Positions 29,672-38,040 of a stretch of DNA of 64,000 bases are shown here, in pieces. The notes below the pieces were generated by a model. That model was not told where the DNA came from and made no database searches. It was given only the letters and a program-made list of their open reading frames with translations. Origin of the DNA: CAWIMX01 sp963837345 (GTDB lineage: Bacteria > Acidobacteriota > Vicinamibacteria > Vicinamibacterales > CAVVIG01); the NCBI GenBank assembly GCA_963837345.1, contig CAWIMX010000001.1:1178001-1242000 (forward strand), in the 5' to 3' direction. Both the position numbers and the translations under genes were made by a program. The stretch's first letter is position 1. Every line of letters begins with the position of its first letter.

Positions 29672-30083
29672 TCACGCCTGGCGCGTCAGATAGGTCACGC
29701 GGATCGCCCTGGGCTGGAAGGTACTCGTCCACCACGTCGCGCGCCGCCGCGATGTCGAAGCCTTTGCAGCTGAAGACATCGATGTACGCATCGCCATCGC
29801 GATCGACGAAGTGGCCTGTGATCGAGCTGGTCTCGATGAGCTGGACGACGGAGTATCCGGCCGCGTCGGGATTGTCGGTCGCGAAGTGCTCGCAGATCGG
29901 CTCGCCATAGGCCTGCATGTCGATCCGTTCCACCAGGCGGCGGAGCCAGGCCAGGATCGTGGCCCGATCGCGAACCGCGTGCATCTCGCACCCGCGGCAG
30001 TCGAGGATCAGGTGATAGCCCCAGCAGCGTGTGCGGGGGCGTTGCCCGGTCGGTTCTGTCGTGTCGGCGACGGGGGACGGCAT
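29672..30083 (-). CDS. speD: S-adenosylmethionine decarboxylase-like protein (SpeD), frameshifted
   Basis: Starts at ATG 30083. It carries G-Y-H-L-I-L-D-C-R-G-C, the SpeD N-terminus, and V-V-Q-L-I-E-T-S-S-I-T-G-H-F near the site where SpeD has E-S-H, the self-cleavage and pyruvoyl-forming Ser, followed by A-Y-I-D-V-F-S-C-K. The frame is broken near 29724-29729: removing one C restores F-Q-P-R-A-I-R-V-T-Y-L-T-R-Q-A and a stop at 29672, giving 136 residues, the family length. Activity would yield decarboxylated SAM for spermidine synthesis. The altered E-S-H motif marks a distinct subfamily. Confidence 0.7.
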
Positions 30084-30343
30084 GAGTCGGTGTCCTCCAC
30101 TCGGGAAAGCAGGTCTCGCGGGGGCGGAGAGTCTGCCGCGGCGAACGGCCGGCCTCTGATGCCCGTACCTGGGAATACGCAGTCTCGTCGCGAATCCGGC
30201 CATCGCGAGATCGACGGGAAAGGACCAGGTGTGCCGGGCGGTCCGTGCCGGCGCCGTGCTTGACGCCACCGGTGTCCGAGCGTAGCGTGGTGCGCGATCC
30301 GGTGAATCCGGTTCGGAAGACTACGAAGGAGGCACGCGCCGCT

Positions 30344-30934
30344 GTGGTGAATGAGCGCGGCAGCCGTGCGGCCGATGGGAATCCGGACGGGCTGACGGCG
30401 CTGCTCAAACGGGCGCAGGGCGGAGATGCGGCCGCCGCGGACGCGCTGTTCGCCGCCTGCTATCCCCTGCTCAGCCGCCTCGCGCGGGCGCGTCTGCGGG
30501 CGCACGCCCGCACGCCGACCCTCGATACGGGGTCGCTGGTTCACGAGATGTACCTGCGGTTCGTGTCGGCGGGCCGCCTGACCATCACCGACAGCGTGCA
30601 CTTCAGGCGGTGGGCGGGACGGGCGATGCGGTCGGTGATCGTCGACATGGCCCGCCGCCGGCTGGCCGAGCGGCGCGGCGGCGGCGCCGAGCGCATCACG
30701 GTCACCGGCAGCCTGCCGGTGGCGGCGCCCGACACCGACGACGTGATCCTGCGGGTGCACGACGCGCTCGGCACGCTGTCGACCATCGACCCGCGCGCCG
30801 CCGAGGTGGTGCAGCTGCGGTACTTCGCCGGCATGACCGAGCCCGAAGTGGCCGAGGCGCTCGGCACCAGCGAGCGCACCGTGCGGCGCGACTGGGAAAA
30901 GGCGCGTCTCCTGCTCGCGGAAATGCTGCTCTGA
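30344..30934 (+). CDS. ECF-type RNA polymerase sigma factor
   Basis: A 196-residue sigma factor of the ECF kind common in Acidobacteria and Planctomycetes. Region 2 has Y-P-L-L-S-R-L-A-R-A-R-L, D-T-G-S-L-V-H-E-M-Y-L-R and F-R-R-W-A-G-R-A-M-R-S-V-I-V-D-M-A-R. Region 4 has R-A-A-E-V-V-Q-L-R-Y-F-A-G-M-T-E-P-E-V-A-E-A-L-G split by its helix-turn-helix, ending R-T-V-R-R-D-W. The GTG at 30344 is chosen because AAGGAGG lies 11 bases upstream. It is followed after 38 bases by a Ser/Thr kinase gene. In such pairs the kinase is thought to replace an anti-sigma factor. Confidence 0.85.
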   Translation: MVNERGSRAADGNPDGLTALLKRAQGGDAAAADALFAACYPLLSRLARARLRAHARTPTLDTGSLVHEMYLRFVSAGRLTITDSVHFRRWAGRAMRSVIVDMARRRLAERRGGGAERITVTGSLPVAAPDTDDVILRVHDALGTLSTIDPRAAEVVQLRYFAGMTEPEVAEALGTSERTVRRDWEKARLLLAEMLL

Positions 30935-30972
30935 TTGCCGGCCCTCCGGAGCGGGCCGTCCGGTGGCACACG

Positions 30973-33813
30973 ATGGACATCGACGCCTGGAAGACGATCA
31001 ACCGCCTCGTCGAGCACGCGCTCGACCTGCCCCCTGCGGAACGCACCACCTGGGTGGACGACCTCGGTCCGGAGTACGAGGCGTTCAAGCCGCGACTTCG
31101 GGCGATGCTCGAGCGGCTGGCGTCGACCGGCGCTTTCGCCTTTCTCGAGACGCTGCCCAAATGGACGGAGCTGCCGGGCGAATCGTCAGGCGCGAGCGCG
31201 GGGGACCCCGCTGTCGGCGCGATGGTCGGGCCGTATCGGCTCGTGCGCGAACTCGCGGCCGGCGGACAGGGGCGCGTGTGGCTCGCCGACCGTCCCGACG
31301 GTCTCATCGATCGGCCGGTCGCGATCAAGCTGCCCGCGGGGATGGCCGACCGTCGCGGGCTCGCCGAACGCATGGCGCGGGAGCGCGCCATCCTCGCGCG
31401 CCTCACGCATCCCCACATCGCCCGGCTCTACGACGCCGGCGTCACCGACGCCGGGCAGCCATTTCTGGCACTGGAGTACGTGGAGGGCAGCGCCATCGAT
31501 CGGCACGTCGCCGAGCGAGGCCTCTCCGTACCGGCCACGCTCGGACTGTTCGAGCAGGTGATCGACGCCGTCGCCTATGCGCACGGCCAGCTGGTGATCC
31601 ACCGCGACATCAAGCCGAGCAACGTGATCGTGACGCCCGAGGGCGAGGCGCGCCTGCTCGATTTCGGAATCGCGAAGCTCCTCGACGGCGGGGCGGCGCG
31701 CGACTCGACGGTCACGACCGCCGCCGGCCGGGCGCTCACGCTGGCCTACGCGTCGCCCGAGCAGGTCGCGCACGAGGCGCTTGGCGTCGCCACCGACGTG
31801 TACTCGCTCGGCGTGCTGCTCTACGAGCTCCTGTGCGGGCGGCGCCCGTACACCCTCTCTCGCGACACAATCGGCGCGCTCGAGGAGGCAATCCTGCACG
31901 GCGAGCCGACCAGGCCGAGCGACGCCGCCTCCATCCCGGCCCGCAGGGCGGCGCTGCGCGGCGACCTCGACACGATCCTGCTCAAGGCGCTGCAGAAGCG
32001 CCCCGCGGACCGGTATCCGACCGTCAGCGCGTTCGGCGACGATCTCACCCGCTATCGCGACGGCCGGCCGGTCGCCGCGCAGCCCGACCGCGCCGGGTAC
32101 CGCGCGCGCAAGTTCGTCGCGCGGCATCGGCTCGCCGTCGGGGCGTCGGCCGCCGTCCTCGTCGCAGTCCTTGGCGGGGCGGGAACGTCGGCCTGGCAGG
32201 CGCGGGTGGCGCGCGCCGAGCGGGACCGCGCCGACGCGGTCAAGGAGTTCATTGCCTCCATCTTCCGCGACATCGATCCCAATCTCCGCGGCGGGGATTG
32301 GCCGCTCACCGCGGTCGACGTGCTCGCGCAGGCGCGCGAGCGTCTCGATTGGTCGCTCGTCGCCGAACCAGCCGTGCGCGCTGAGCTGCTTCGCGTGCTC
32401 GGCGACAGCTTCTTCGGCGTCGGCGATCCCCGGAGCGCGGCCGACGTGCTGAGCCGCGCGCTGCCGGAAACGAAGCGTCTATGGGGCGAGCGGTCGCGAG
32501 AGGCGATCGCCACCGAGCTCAGCCTCGCGCAAGCGGAGCACTACCTGGACCGCGTCGACGAGGCCAACGCCCACATCGAGGGCGCACTCGACGCGCTCGA
32601 GCGTACCGGCCAGCGCGACACCGAGCCCTTCGTCGACGCCGCGCTGCTGCGCACCGAAATCCTCCTCAATCATGGCAAGGCGGGCACGCCGGACGCCGAG
32701 GCCGCGGCGAGCCTCGCGCTCGAGGCGGCCACGCGCATCCTGCCCGAACGGCACGCCAAACGCGCCAAGGCGCTGCAGATGCTGTCGGTGGTCTATCGCT
32801 CTCGCAGCAAGAACGAGGAGGCGCTCGCGCCGGCCGAGGAGGCTTATCGGCTGCTGCTCGACCTTCACGGCGGCGACGGCAAACAGATTGACGTGATTAC
32901 AGCGCAGAACGACTACGGCCGTGCCCTCTTCCAGGCGGGCCGCACGCGCGAGGCCATCATCGAGCTCAAGGAGGCTGCCAGTCGCGGCCGCGAGTCGCTC
33001 GGTGACAATCCGGTGCTGCTGCAGCACTTGTACGGCACACTCGCAAACGTGCAGCTCGCCTACGGCGAAATCAAGGATGCGGTGGCGAACTTCGAGTTCG
33101 CGATCTCGCTGGATCTGCGGGGCGTGAAGCTGAGCCCCACCTACCTGGCCAGCCAGCACGTCGTCCGGGGCCGCGCCTTCCTCGCCGCACGCCGGCCGGC
33201 CGACGCGCTGGCGGCGTACGAACGGGCGATCGATGGATACACGCGGGCCGGCGACACCGCGGTTGCCACGCTGCTTCGCTCAGAGCGCGCCGAAGCGCTC
33301 GTCCGACTGGGGCGGCTCGCGGAAGCCGAAGCCGACCTCACGCCGATCGCCGCGCACCGCGGCACGGAAATGACGCCCGCCGTCCGGCGGGCCGTCTGGC
33401 TGCTCGGCGACATCTTCCGTCGCCGGCAACAGCTCGATCGCGCGCTGCCGTTGCTGCGCGAAGCCGCGGCATTCGATCCCGTCACGGGGCGCAGCCGGCT
33501 GGACAAGGCGGAGTTTCAGGTCTCGCTCGGCCTCGCGTCGCTCGATCGAGGAGCCCTCGAGGCCGCCCGGGAGACACTCACGCAGGCCGTCGCGGCGTTT
33601 GCGGCGAACCAGGGAGCGATGACGCCCGCACACGCCGAAGCGCTCGTCGCTCTGGCGCGCGTCCATCTGGCGGCCGGCCGGCCCGACGATGCGCGTCCAC
33701 TCGTCGAACAGGCCAACGCCTTCTGGACGGCGTTCGATCCCCGCCACGCGGAGGCCCTGCGAGCGGCCCGCCTGCTCGGCGTCACACGGACCGTCGCCAG
33801 CGCGCGCCCCTGA
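30973..33813 (+). CDS. Transmembrane Ser/Thr protein kinase with TPR-like C-terminus
   Basis: A 946-residue kinase of Hanks type. An N-terminal 80-residue leader is followed by the kinase domain (86-365): glycine loop A-A-G-G-Q-G-R-V, V-A-I-K (Lys119), H-R-D-I-K-P-S-N (210-217), D-F-G (230-232) and A-S-P-E-Q. One membrane helix (386-403) then separates it from about 540 residues of helical repeats (TPR-like; L-A-R-V-H-L-A-A-G-R-P-D-D-A near the end). All catalytic residues are present. It is paired with the ECF sigma gene upstream and probably controls it by phosphorylation; the repeat part would be outside the cytoplasm and may sense a signal. Confidence 0.88.
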   Translation: MDIDAWKTINRLVEHALDLPPAERTTWVDDLGPEYEAFKPRLRAMLERLASTGAFAFLETLPKWTELPGESSGASAGDPAVGAMVGPYRLVRELAAGGQGRVWLADRPDGLIDRPVAIKLPAGMADRRGLAERMARERAILARLTHPHIARLYDAGVTDAGQPFLALEYVEGSAIDRHVAERGLSVPATLGLFEQVIDAVAYAHGQLVIHRDIKPSNVIVTPEGEARLLDFGIAKLLDGGAARDSTVTTAAGRALTLAYASPEQVAHEALGVATDVYSLGVLLYELLCGRRPYTLSRDTIGALEEAILHGEPTRPSDAASIPARRAALRGDLDTILLKALQKRPADRYPTVSAFGDDLTRYRDGRPVAAQPDRAGYRARKFVARHRLAVGASAAVLVAVLGGAGTSAWQARVARAERDRADAVKEFIASIFRDIDPNLRGGDWPLTAVDVLAQARERLDWSLVAEPAVRAELLRVLGDSFFGVGDPRSAADVLSRALPETKRLWGERSREAIATELSLAQAEHYLDRVDEANAHIEGALDALERTGQRDTEPFVDAALLRTEILLNHGKAGTPDAEAAASLALEAATRILPERHAKRAKALQMLSVVYRSRSKNEEALAPAEEAYRLLLDLHGGDGKQIDVITAQNDYGRALFQAGRTREAIIELKEAASRGRESLGDNPVLLQHLYGTLANVQLAYGEIKDAVANFEFAISLDLRGVKLSPTYLASQHVVRGRAFLAARRPADALAAYERAIDGYTRAGDTAVATLLRSERAEALVRLGRLAEAEADLTPIAAHRGTEMTPAVRRAVWLLGDIFRRRQQLDRALPLLREAAAFDPVTGRSRLDKAEFQVSLGLASLDRGALEAARETLTQAVAAFAANQGAMTPAHAEALVALARVHLAAGRPDDARPLVEQANAFWTAFDPRHAEALRAARLLGVTRTVASARP

Positions 33814-33952
33814 GCCCCCGCATCACGGGCGCACGCGCACGACCTGGATCCGCCCGCCAGCGACATCGGCGAAAGCCGCCGCTGAATGACGGTTTGCCGG
33901 CGCGGATGACGCTCGCTCCCCTGTATCTCCGCTCCCAACGGATGTCCAGCGC

Positions 33953-33967
33953 TGGCCGCGTTGTTGC
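33953..33967 (+). promoter_or_regulatory. Putative sigma-54 promoter (-24/-12)
   Basis: TGGCCGCGTTGTTGC followed by A keeps TGGC and TTGCA with exact GG-N10-GC spacing. It is 25 bases before ATG 33992, with GGGAGG between. A CGGC-GAAA-GCCG inverted repeat at 33867-33878 could be an activator site. Confidence 0.5.
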
Positions 33968-33991
33968 ACTCCCGGGACTGGGAGGCGGATT

Positions 33992-34222
33992 ATGGCAATG
34001 CACCTTGGGCGTTGGCCGTTCGTGATTGCCTGGCTGGTCCTTGTCGCGGCGTTCGGCGCCGGTTATCTCGCAGGCCAGCTGACGCTCGGCACGCTCGCAT
34101 TCGCCGAGCTCTGCGTTATGGTGTTGGGCATCGTCGCCCTGGTCTTCGCCAGGAAGATGAACCATCCGTCCGAAATCGTCGAGGAGGTTCTGTACCGGAC
34201 CGAGCACCCGATGCGCCCGTGA
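33992..34222 (+). CDS. Small two-helix membrane protein
   Basis: A 76-residue protein of unknown function. Two hydrophobic helices (W-P-F-V-I-A-W-L-V-L-V-A-A-F-G-A-G-Y-L; L-C-V-M-V-L-G-I-V-A-L-V-F-A) are joined by a short loop, and an acidic tail follows. GGGAGG lies seven bases before the ATG at 33992, and a sigma-54-like promoter sits directly upstream. It is not obviously part of an operon. Regulated expression of such a small inner-membrane protein suggests a stress or accessory-subunit role, but nothing more can be said. Confidence 0.65.
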   Translation: MAMHLGRWPFVIAWLVLVAAFGAGYLAGQLTLGTLAFAELCVMVLGIVALVFARKMNHPSEIVEEVLYRTEHPMRP

Positions 34223-34361
34223 CATGAGGAAGGAGGATCTGAAGCATTCGCGAACATCACGCCCGTTCTCGGACGACCGCCCCGGGATCTCCTTCCCCTC
34301 TCCGCCCCGGCTGCCAATTCCTGTCAGCGTGCAGGGGACACCCAACCCGCGCCTTCCGGCG

Positions 34362-34367
34362 TATCAT
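34362..34367 (+). promoter_or_regulatory. -10 box (TATCAT) close to start codon
   Basis: TATCAT eight bases before ATG 34376, with no ribosome site, predicts a leaderless mRNA. The decayed duplicate near 27730 has TGTCAT at this place. A small hairpin, GCGCC-TTCC-GGCGT, just upstream is kept in both copies. Confidence 0.35.
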
Positions 34368-34375
34368 TTCTCACG

Positions 34376-34936
34376 ATGAAACCAGCCGACTGCATTCTGT
34401 TCAGCGGGGGCGCGCCAGGGGCCGAGGCCGCGTTCGGCGCCGCGGCCGAGCGGCACGGCGTCGAGGAGGTGAATTTCACCTTCGACGGCCACAAGCTCGA
34501 TCGAAACCGCGGGGTGCGCATGCTGAACCACGAGGAGCTTCAGGCGGGCGACGTCAGCTTCGAGTACATCTCGCGGTTGATGCATCGCCGGTACACCGAG
34601 GGCCCGACGCTCCGTAGAGTTCTGCAAACGCTCTGGTACCAGGTCAACAACGGCCAGGAAGTGTACGTCGTCGGCATCATCGAGGCTGACGGCACGGTTC
34701 GGGGCGGCACCGGATGGGGCGCCGAATTCGCCAAGCTCTGCAACAAGCCGCTTCACGTCTTCGACCAGGACCAGGACGGCTGGTTCAAGTGGACCGGCGG
34801 CGCCTGGGCGCCGCTTCCCGCGAAGGAGACGCCGCTCATCACGCATCCACACTTCACCGGCACCGGCACCAGAAGCCTGCGGGCGAACGGCACGCGAGCC
34901 ATCGAGGCGCTGTTCGACGGGAGCTTCCGTCAGTAG
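34376..34936 (+). CDS. SLOG-like Rossmann protein of unknown function
   Basis: A 186-residue protein. D-C-I-L-F-S-G-G-A-P-G-A-E-A-A-F at the N-terminus is a nucleotide-binding loop like that of SLOG/YspA-type proteins. V-Y-V-V-G-I-I-E, then G-G-T-G-W-G-A-E-F-A-K and K-P-L-H-V-F-D-Q, give the second glycine loop and final strand of that Rossmann fold. SLOG proteins bind or process nucleotides and are frequent in biological conflict systems. Assignment is by motif only. No Shine-Dalgarno is seen. The first 100 bases of the locus are duplicated, in decayed form, at 27678-27780. Confidence 0.65.
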   Translation: MKPADCILFSGGAPGAEAAFGAAAERHGVEEVNFTFDGHKLDRNRGVRMLNHEELQAGDVSFEYISRLMHRRYTEGPTLRRVLQTLWYQVNNGQEVYVVGIIEADGTVRGGTGWGAEFAKLCNKPLHVFDQDQDGWFKWTGGAWAPLPAKETPLITHPHFTGTGTRSLRANGTRAIEALFDGSFRQ

Positions 34937-34955
34937 AGGTCGGACACCCGGACCA

Positions 34956-37235
34956 TCAGAAGCGCACGAGGCGCGTGGCCTTGATCGCCACCGTCCGGTT
35001 CAGGAGCCCGTTTGCGGGCCCCGCGCCCACGGTGTCGCGTCCGTCGCTATAGACGATGAAGAGCTCGCTCCCCGGCAGATACTCCCACCGGAGCCGAACG
35101 CTCGAGCCCAGCGTGTGGGCGTCGGCATTGAACTGGACGAGGCTGCTCACGAACAACCGCGCCGTGGGCGTGTACGTGAAGCGGCTGGTCACGAGCCTGG
35201 CCGTGAACGCGCCGTAGGGCAAATCGACCCAGGCCAGCGACAGGCTCGGCTCGATGGCGAACTGCGGCGCGAGCGCGATCCGGCCCGAGTAGGACGCCTC
35301 GCGCCGGGTGCCGTCGTACAGCGTGCCCGTGGAGACGGTGACGCGCCCTGCCACGAGATGCTGATTCGCCAGCGAGTAAGACGCGCTCAGATCGTGATAG
35401 CGATAGCCGCCCACGGGAATGGTGACACCTGGCGAAATGCTGAACGCCCGCGGAATCAACTCGTACTGGTCGACGTAGCCGAGCGAGGCCTGGTCGCCGT
35501 TCTGGAATTCGATGCCGAAGCTGCCGTCGAGAGACCGGTTCTCGACCGTCGTGACCGCGGCGTCGGTGTCGTAGGTGAACGTGCCCTGCCACGTGAGCTT
35601 CCGCATGGAGCGGCTGTTCTTCAGACGCGGGCTGAACCGGATCGATGCCAGGTTGCGGCGAAAATCCTCGCGCCTCGTGTAGCCGACTTCCGGCGCGAAC
35701 GCGGGACCGACCATCAGGTGCTCGCCGACGAGACCGTAGCGATCGCCCGCGTACTCGAAGCGCGTGCGATAGCTCGCGGCCTCTGCCGTGGACCCGGCGA
35801 CGTCGGTCCGCGCGTAGTAGCCGAGCACGGTGTTGTTGGGCGACAGGCGAATGCTGGCGTCGACGCCGAAGGCGGCGCTCGCTTCCTGACCGGGCCCGCT
35901 CGGCTGGCGGGCGGTCGCCATCATGCCCACGTTGCTGCGCCGGAGAATGTCGCGACGCACCCGCACGGCCGAAAAATTCGTCCGGACGGCGTCCGCCGAT
36001 GCCTTGGCGCCGGTCTCGATGTTCAACGCGGCGACGTCGAAGGGTCCGGCTTTCCCCGTGACGCGCCCGCCGGCAATGACCGGAATGGTCTGGCCGGCCG
36101 AGAGACCGATCCGCCGGCTGAAAAACAGGATCGGCACGTCGGCGGAACCGCCCGAGCCCCGTCCGGTCAGCGTCGCTCCACCGAAGGCAAAAATGCCCTG
36201 CCCTTCCAGGAAGAAGTCGCGCTTCTCGGGAAACAGCAGGCTGTAGCGCGTCAGGTTGATCTGCTGGACGTCCTCTTCGACCTGCGCGAAATCCGTATTG
36301 ACGGTGACGTCGGCCGTCAGGCTGCGCGTCAGTCCGTACTTGCCGTCGATCCCGACGGCACCGGTGAAATCGTTCTCGAACGGCACCGCGGCGGTCTCGT
36401 CGGTGGTCGTCGACGACACCGCATACGGCTTCAGCTCCAGGTTTCTCGACCGCGCAGGCGTGACGAGGCCCACCAGCGTGGCCGCCACCTGCATCTGTGC
36501 CAGACCTGACGGCCCGAAGGCGGCCGGCATCGGCGTCACGCCCGCGAACTCGTTCTTCGATCGGATGACGCGCCGGAAGTTGATCCCCCACACCTGCGGA
36601 CCGCTCTCGCGGTAGCGGAGCGACTTGAAGGGAATGACCATTTCGGTGGACCACCCGCCCTCGAACCGGGTCGAACGCACCTGCCAGACCGTGTTCCAGC
36701 TCTCGATATACACGCCGTCGGCGATCGCCTGCTCGCGCAGGCCGCCGAGCGGATTGGTCTGGAAGAGCACGCCGTTCCGGTGGTCGTAGAACGTGTCCAG
36801 GACGAGCGTGATGCTGTCGCCGCCGTTGAAGATGTTGGCGCTGTCGTGGCGGAGCTCGTTCGCGACGATGCGGTCGGGGTGGCTGTCGAGGCACCGCGCC
36901 GAGAAGTAGAAATTGCTGTCGTCGAAGAAGATCCAGGCCTGCGTGTCCTCGGTCGCCGGCGCGCCCTCGTCGGGCACCTGCTGGACGAACCCGTCGATTG
37001 GCGGCGTGGTCTGATAGATCTCCTCGTCGATCCGGCCGTCGATCGAGAGCGGCCGATCGAGCCGCACGGCGCGCAATGTGGCCCGACCCTGGGCATCGCG
37101 CGACACCACGGCCGGAGGCACGGGCGCCGGCGGGCCGTCAAACGCCGCAGGCGGGCGCGCCTGGGCAAACGAGAGACCCGCCAGCGCCGCACTCACGAGG
37201 GTCGTCGCAAGAAGCCGGAAACCCGCCGCGCCCAT
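34956..37235 (-). CDS. CBM9-like/DUF5916 outer-membrane protein
   Basis: About 759 residues. Signal peptide (L-L-A-T-T-L-V-S-A-A-L-A-G-L-S-F-A-Q) is followed by a CBM9-like domain (about 50-230) with I-D-G-R-I-D-E-E-I-Y, then a long barrel region with F-L-E-G-Q-G-I-F-A-F-G-G and R-D-F-F, the signature of DUF5916 proteins. The family is common in Acidobacteria and Bacteroidetes and is thought to handle carbohydrates or large substrates at the outer membrane. The ATG at 37235 is preferred to the TTG at 37256, but no ribosome site distinguishes them. Confidence 0.82.
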   Translation of the reverse strand: MGAAGFRLLATTLVSAALAGLSFAQARPPAAFDGPPAPVPPAVVSRDAQGRATLRAVRLDRPLSIDGRIDEEIYQTTPPIDGFVQQVPDEGAPATEDTQAWIFFDDSNFYFSARCLDSHPDRIVANELRHDSANIFNGGDSITLVLDTFYDHRNGVLFQTNPLGGLREQAIADGVYIESWNTVWQVRSTRFEGGWSTEMVIPFKSLRYRESGPQVWGINFRRVIRSKNEFAGVTPMPAAFGPSGLAQMQVAATLVGLVTPARSRNLELKPYAVSSTTTDETAAVPFENDFTGAVGIDGKYGLTRSLTADVTVNTDFAQVEEDVQQINLTRYSLLFPEKRDFFLEGQGIFAFGGATLTGRGSGGSADVPILFFSRRIGLSAGQTIPVIAGGRVTGKAGPFDVAALNIETGAKASADAVRTNFSAVRVRRDILRRSNVGMMATARQPSGPGQEASAAFGVDASIRLSPNNTVLGYYARTDVAGSTAEAASYRTRFEYAGDRYGLVGEHLMVGPAFAPEVGYTRREDFRRNLASIRFSPRLKNSRSMRKLTWQGTFTYDTDAAVTTVENRSLDGSFGIEFQNGDQASLGYVDQYELIPRAFSISPGVTIPVGGYRYHDLSASYSLANQHLVAGRVTVSTGTLYDGTRREASYSGRIALAPQFAIEPSLSLAWVDLPYGAFTARLVTSRFTYTPTARLFVSSLVQFNADAHTLGSSVRLRWEYLPGSELFIVYSDGRDTVGAGPANGLLNRTVAIKATRLVRF

Positions 37236-37280
37236 CACGGGCAAAGTGTATGTCAACCGCGCGACGGCCGCTCGATCGAC

Positions 37281-37838
37281 CTAGGTCCGCCGCTCGACCA
37301 GCGTCGATGGCACAGGCCGCCCGGCCAGACTCATCAGCACGGCCGCCACGAACGCGATCCCGAGAACGACCACCGACGACGCCGCGTCCGGCTTGCCGAT
37401 CATCAGATAGACCACTGCCAGTCCGAAGGCCGTGCGAATCCCCTGGGACGCACGGAGGCGCGGGTCCGCTGCCAGCGCGTGCAGCGTGGTCACGGTCGAA
37501 TCCTCACGCGCGGCGGCGCGATGCAGAGCACCAAGGCGAGGACCGGCCAAGGCGCCGCCCGCGACCGCCATGAGCAGCAGGGCCGCATACGAGGCGATCA
37601 TCCAGCCCTCGCCGAGCACGCCCACGCGTGCGCCCAGATAGAAGCCGGACAGCACGACCGTAGCCACGGCGATCCCGGACACGCGCGGCACGGCCGCGCT
37701 CAGATGCAGCCACGGCGCCACTTCGGCGCGCGTCGAGGCGCGCCGAATGGAGGCGACGCTGACCCATTCGAGCGCGAGCCCGATGAACATCGCGACCACG
37801 CCCACCACGTGCGTAAACAACACTACCGTTCGAATCAT
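37281..37838 (-). CDS. DUF2269-like four-helix membrane protein
   Basis: A 185-residue protein with four membrane helices (H-V-V-G-V-V-A-M-F-I-G-L-A-L-E-W; V-S-G-I-A-V-A-T-V-V-L-S-G-F-Y-L-G-A; A-S-Y-A-A-L-L-L-M-A-V-A-G-G; V-V-V-L-G-I-A-F-V-A-A-V-L-M-S). The first-helix His and overall layout resemble DUF2269 membrane proteins. No function is known. GAGG lies upstream of ATG 37838. It is followed by the DUF5916 gene after 45 bases on the same strand and diverges from the sigma-54 activator gene. Confidence 0.6.
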   Translation of the reverse strand: MIRTVVLFTHVVGVVAMFIGLALEWVSVASIRRASTRAEVAPWLHLSAAVPRVSGIAVATVVLSGFYLGARVGVLGEGWMIASYAALLLMAVAGGALAGPRLGALHRAAAREDSTVTTLHALAADPRLRASQGIRTAFGLAVVYLMIGKPDAASSVVVLGIAFVAAVLMSLAGRPVPSTLVERRT

Positions 37839-37984
37839 GGTTCACCTCACTCTGCGCTGCGCCGTCGCGCCCGGATTCACGAGACACCTCGTCAACAGGT
37901 CAGACGGGCCCGAACCGTCATTTGTGACAGTCCGGCCCGGATGGAACCGCGCGCCTCCGAAGTGAGTCTTAGTTGAGTACTTCC

Positions 37985-38013
37985 GGGTCGGAGCCCGCGG
38001 TGGGCGAAGACCC
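37985..38013 (+). repeat. Nested inverted repeat in leader of activator gene
   Basis: GGGTC-gga-GCCC-gcggt-GGGC-gaa-GACCC: outer and inner arms pair perfectly around symmetric 3-base bulges. The hairpin lies 27 bases before the ATG at 38041 and could fold in the mRNA or bind a dimeric regulator. Confidence 0.5.
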
Positions 38014-38040
38014 GGTGACAGAACAAAGGCACACTCATCC

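Noticed and set aside
30260..30288. TTGACG-N17-TAGCGT promoter before the ECF sigma gene
   Set aside because: -10 hexamer is a poor match and the region is GC-rich; not supported enough.
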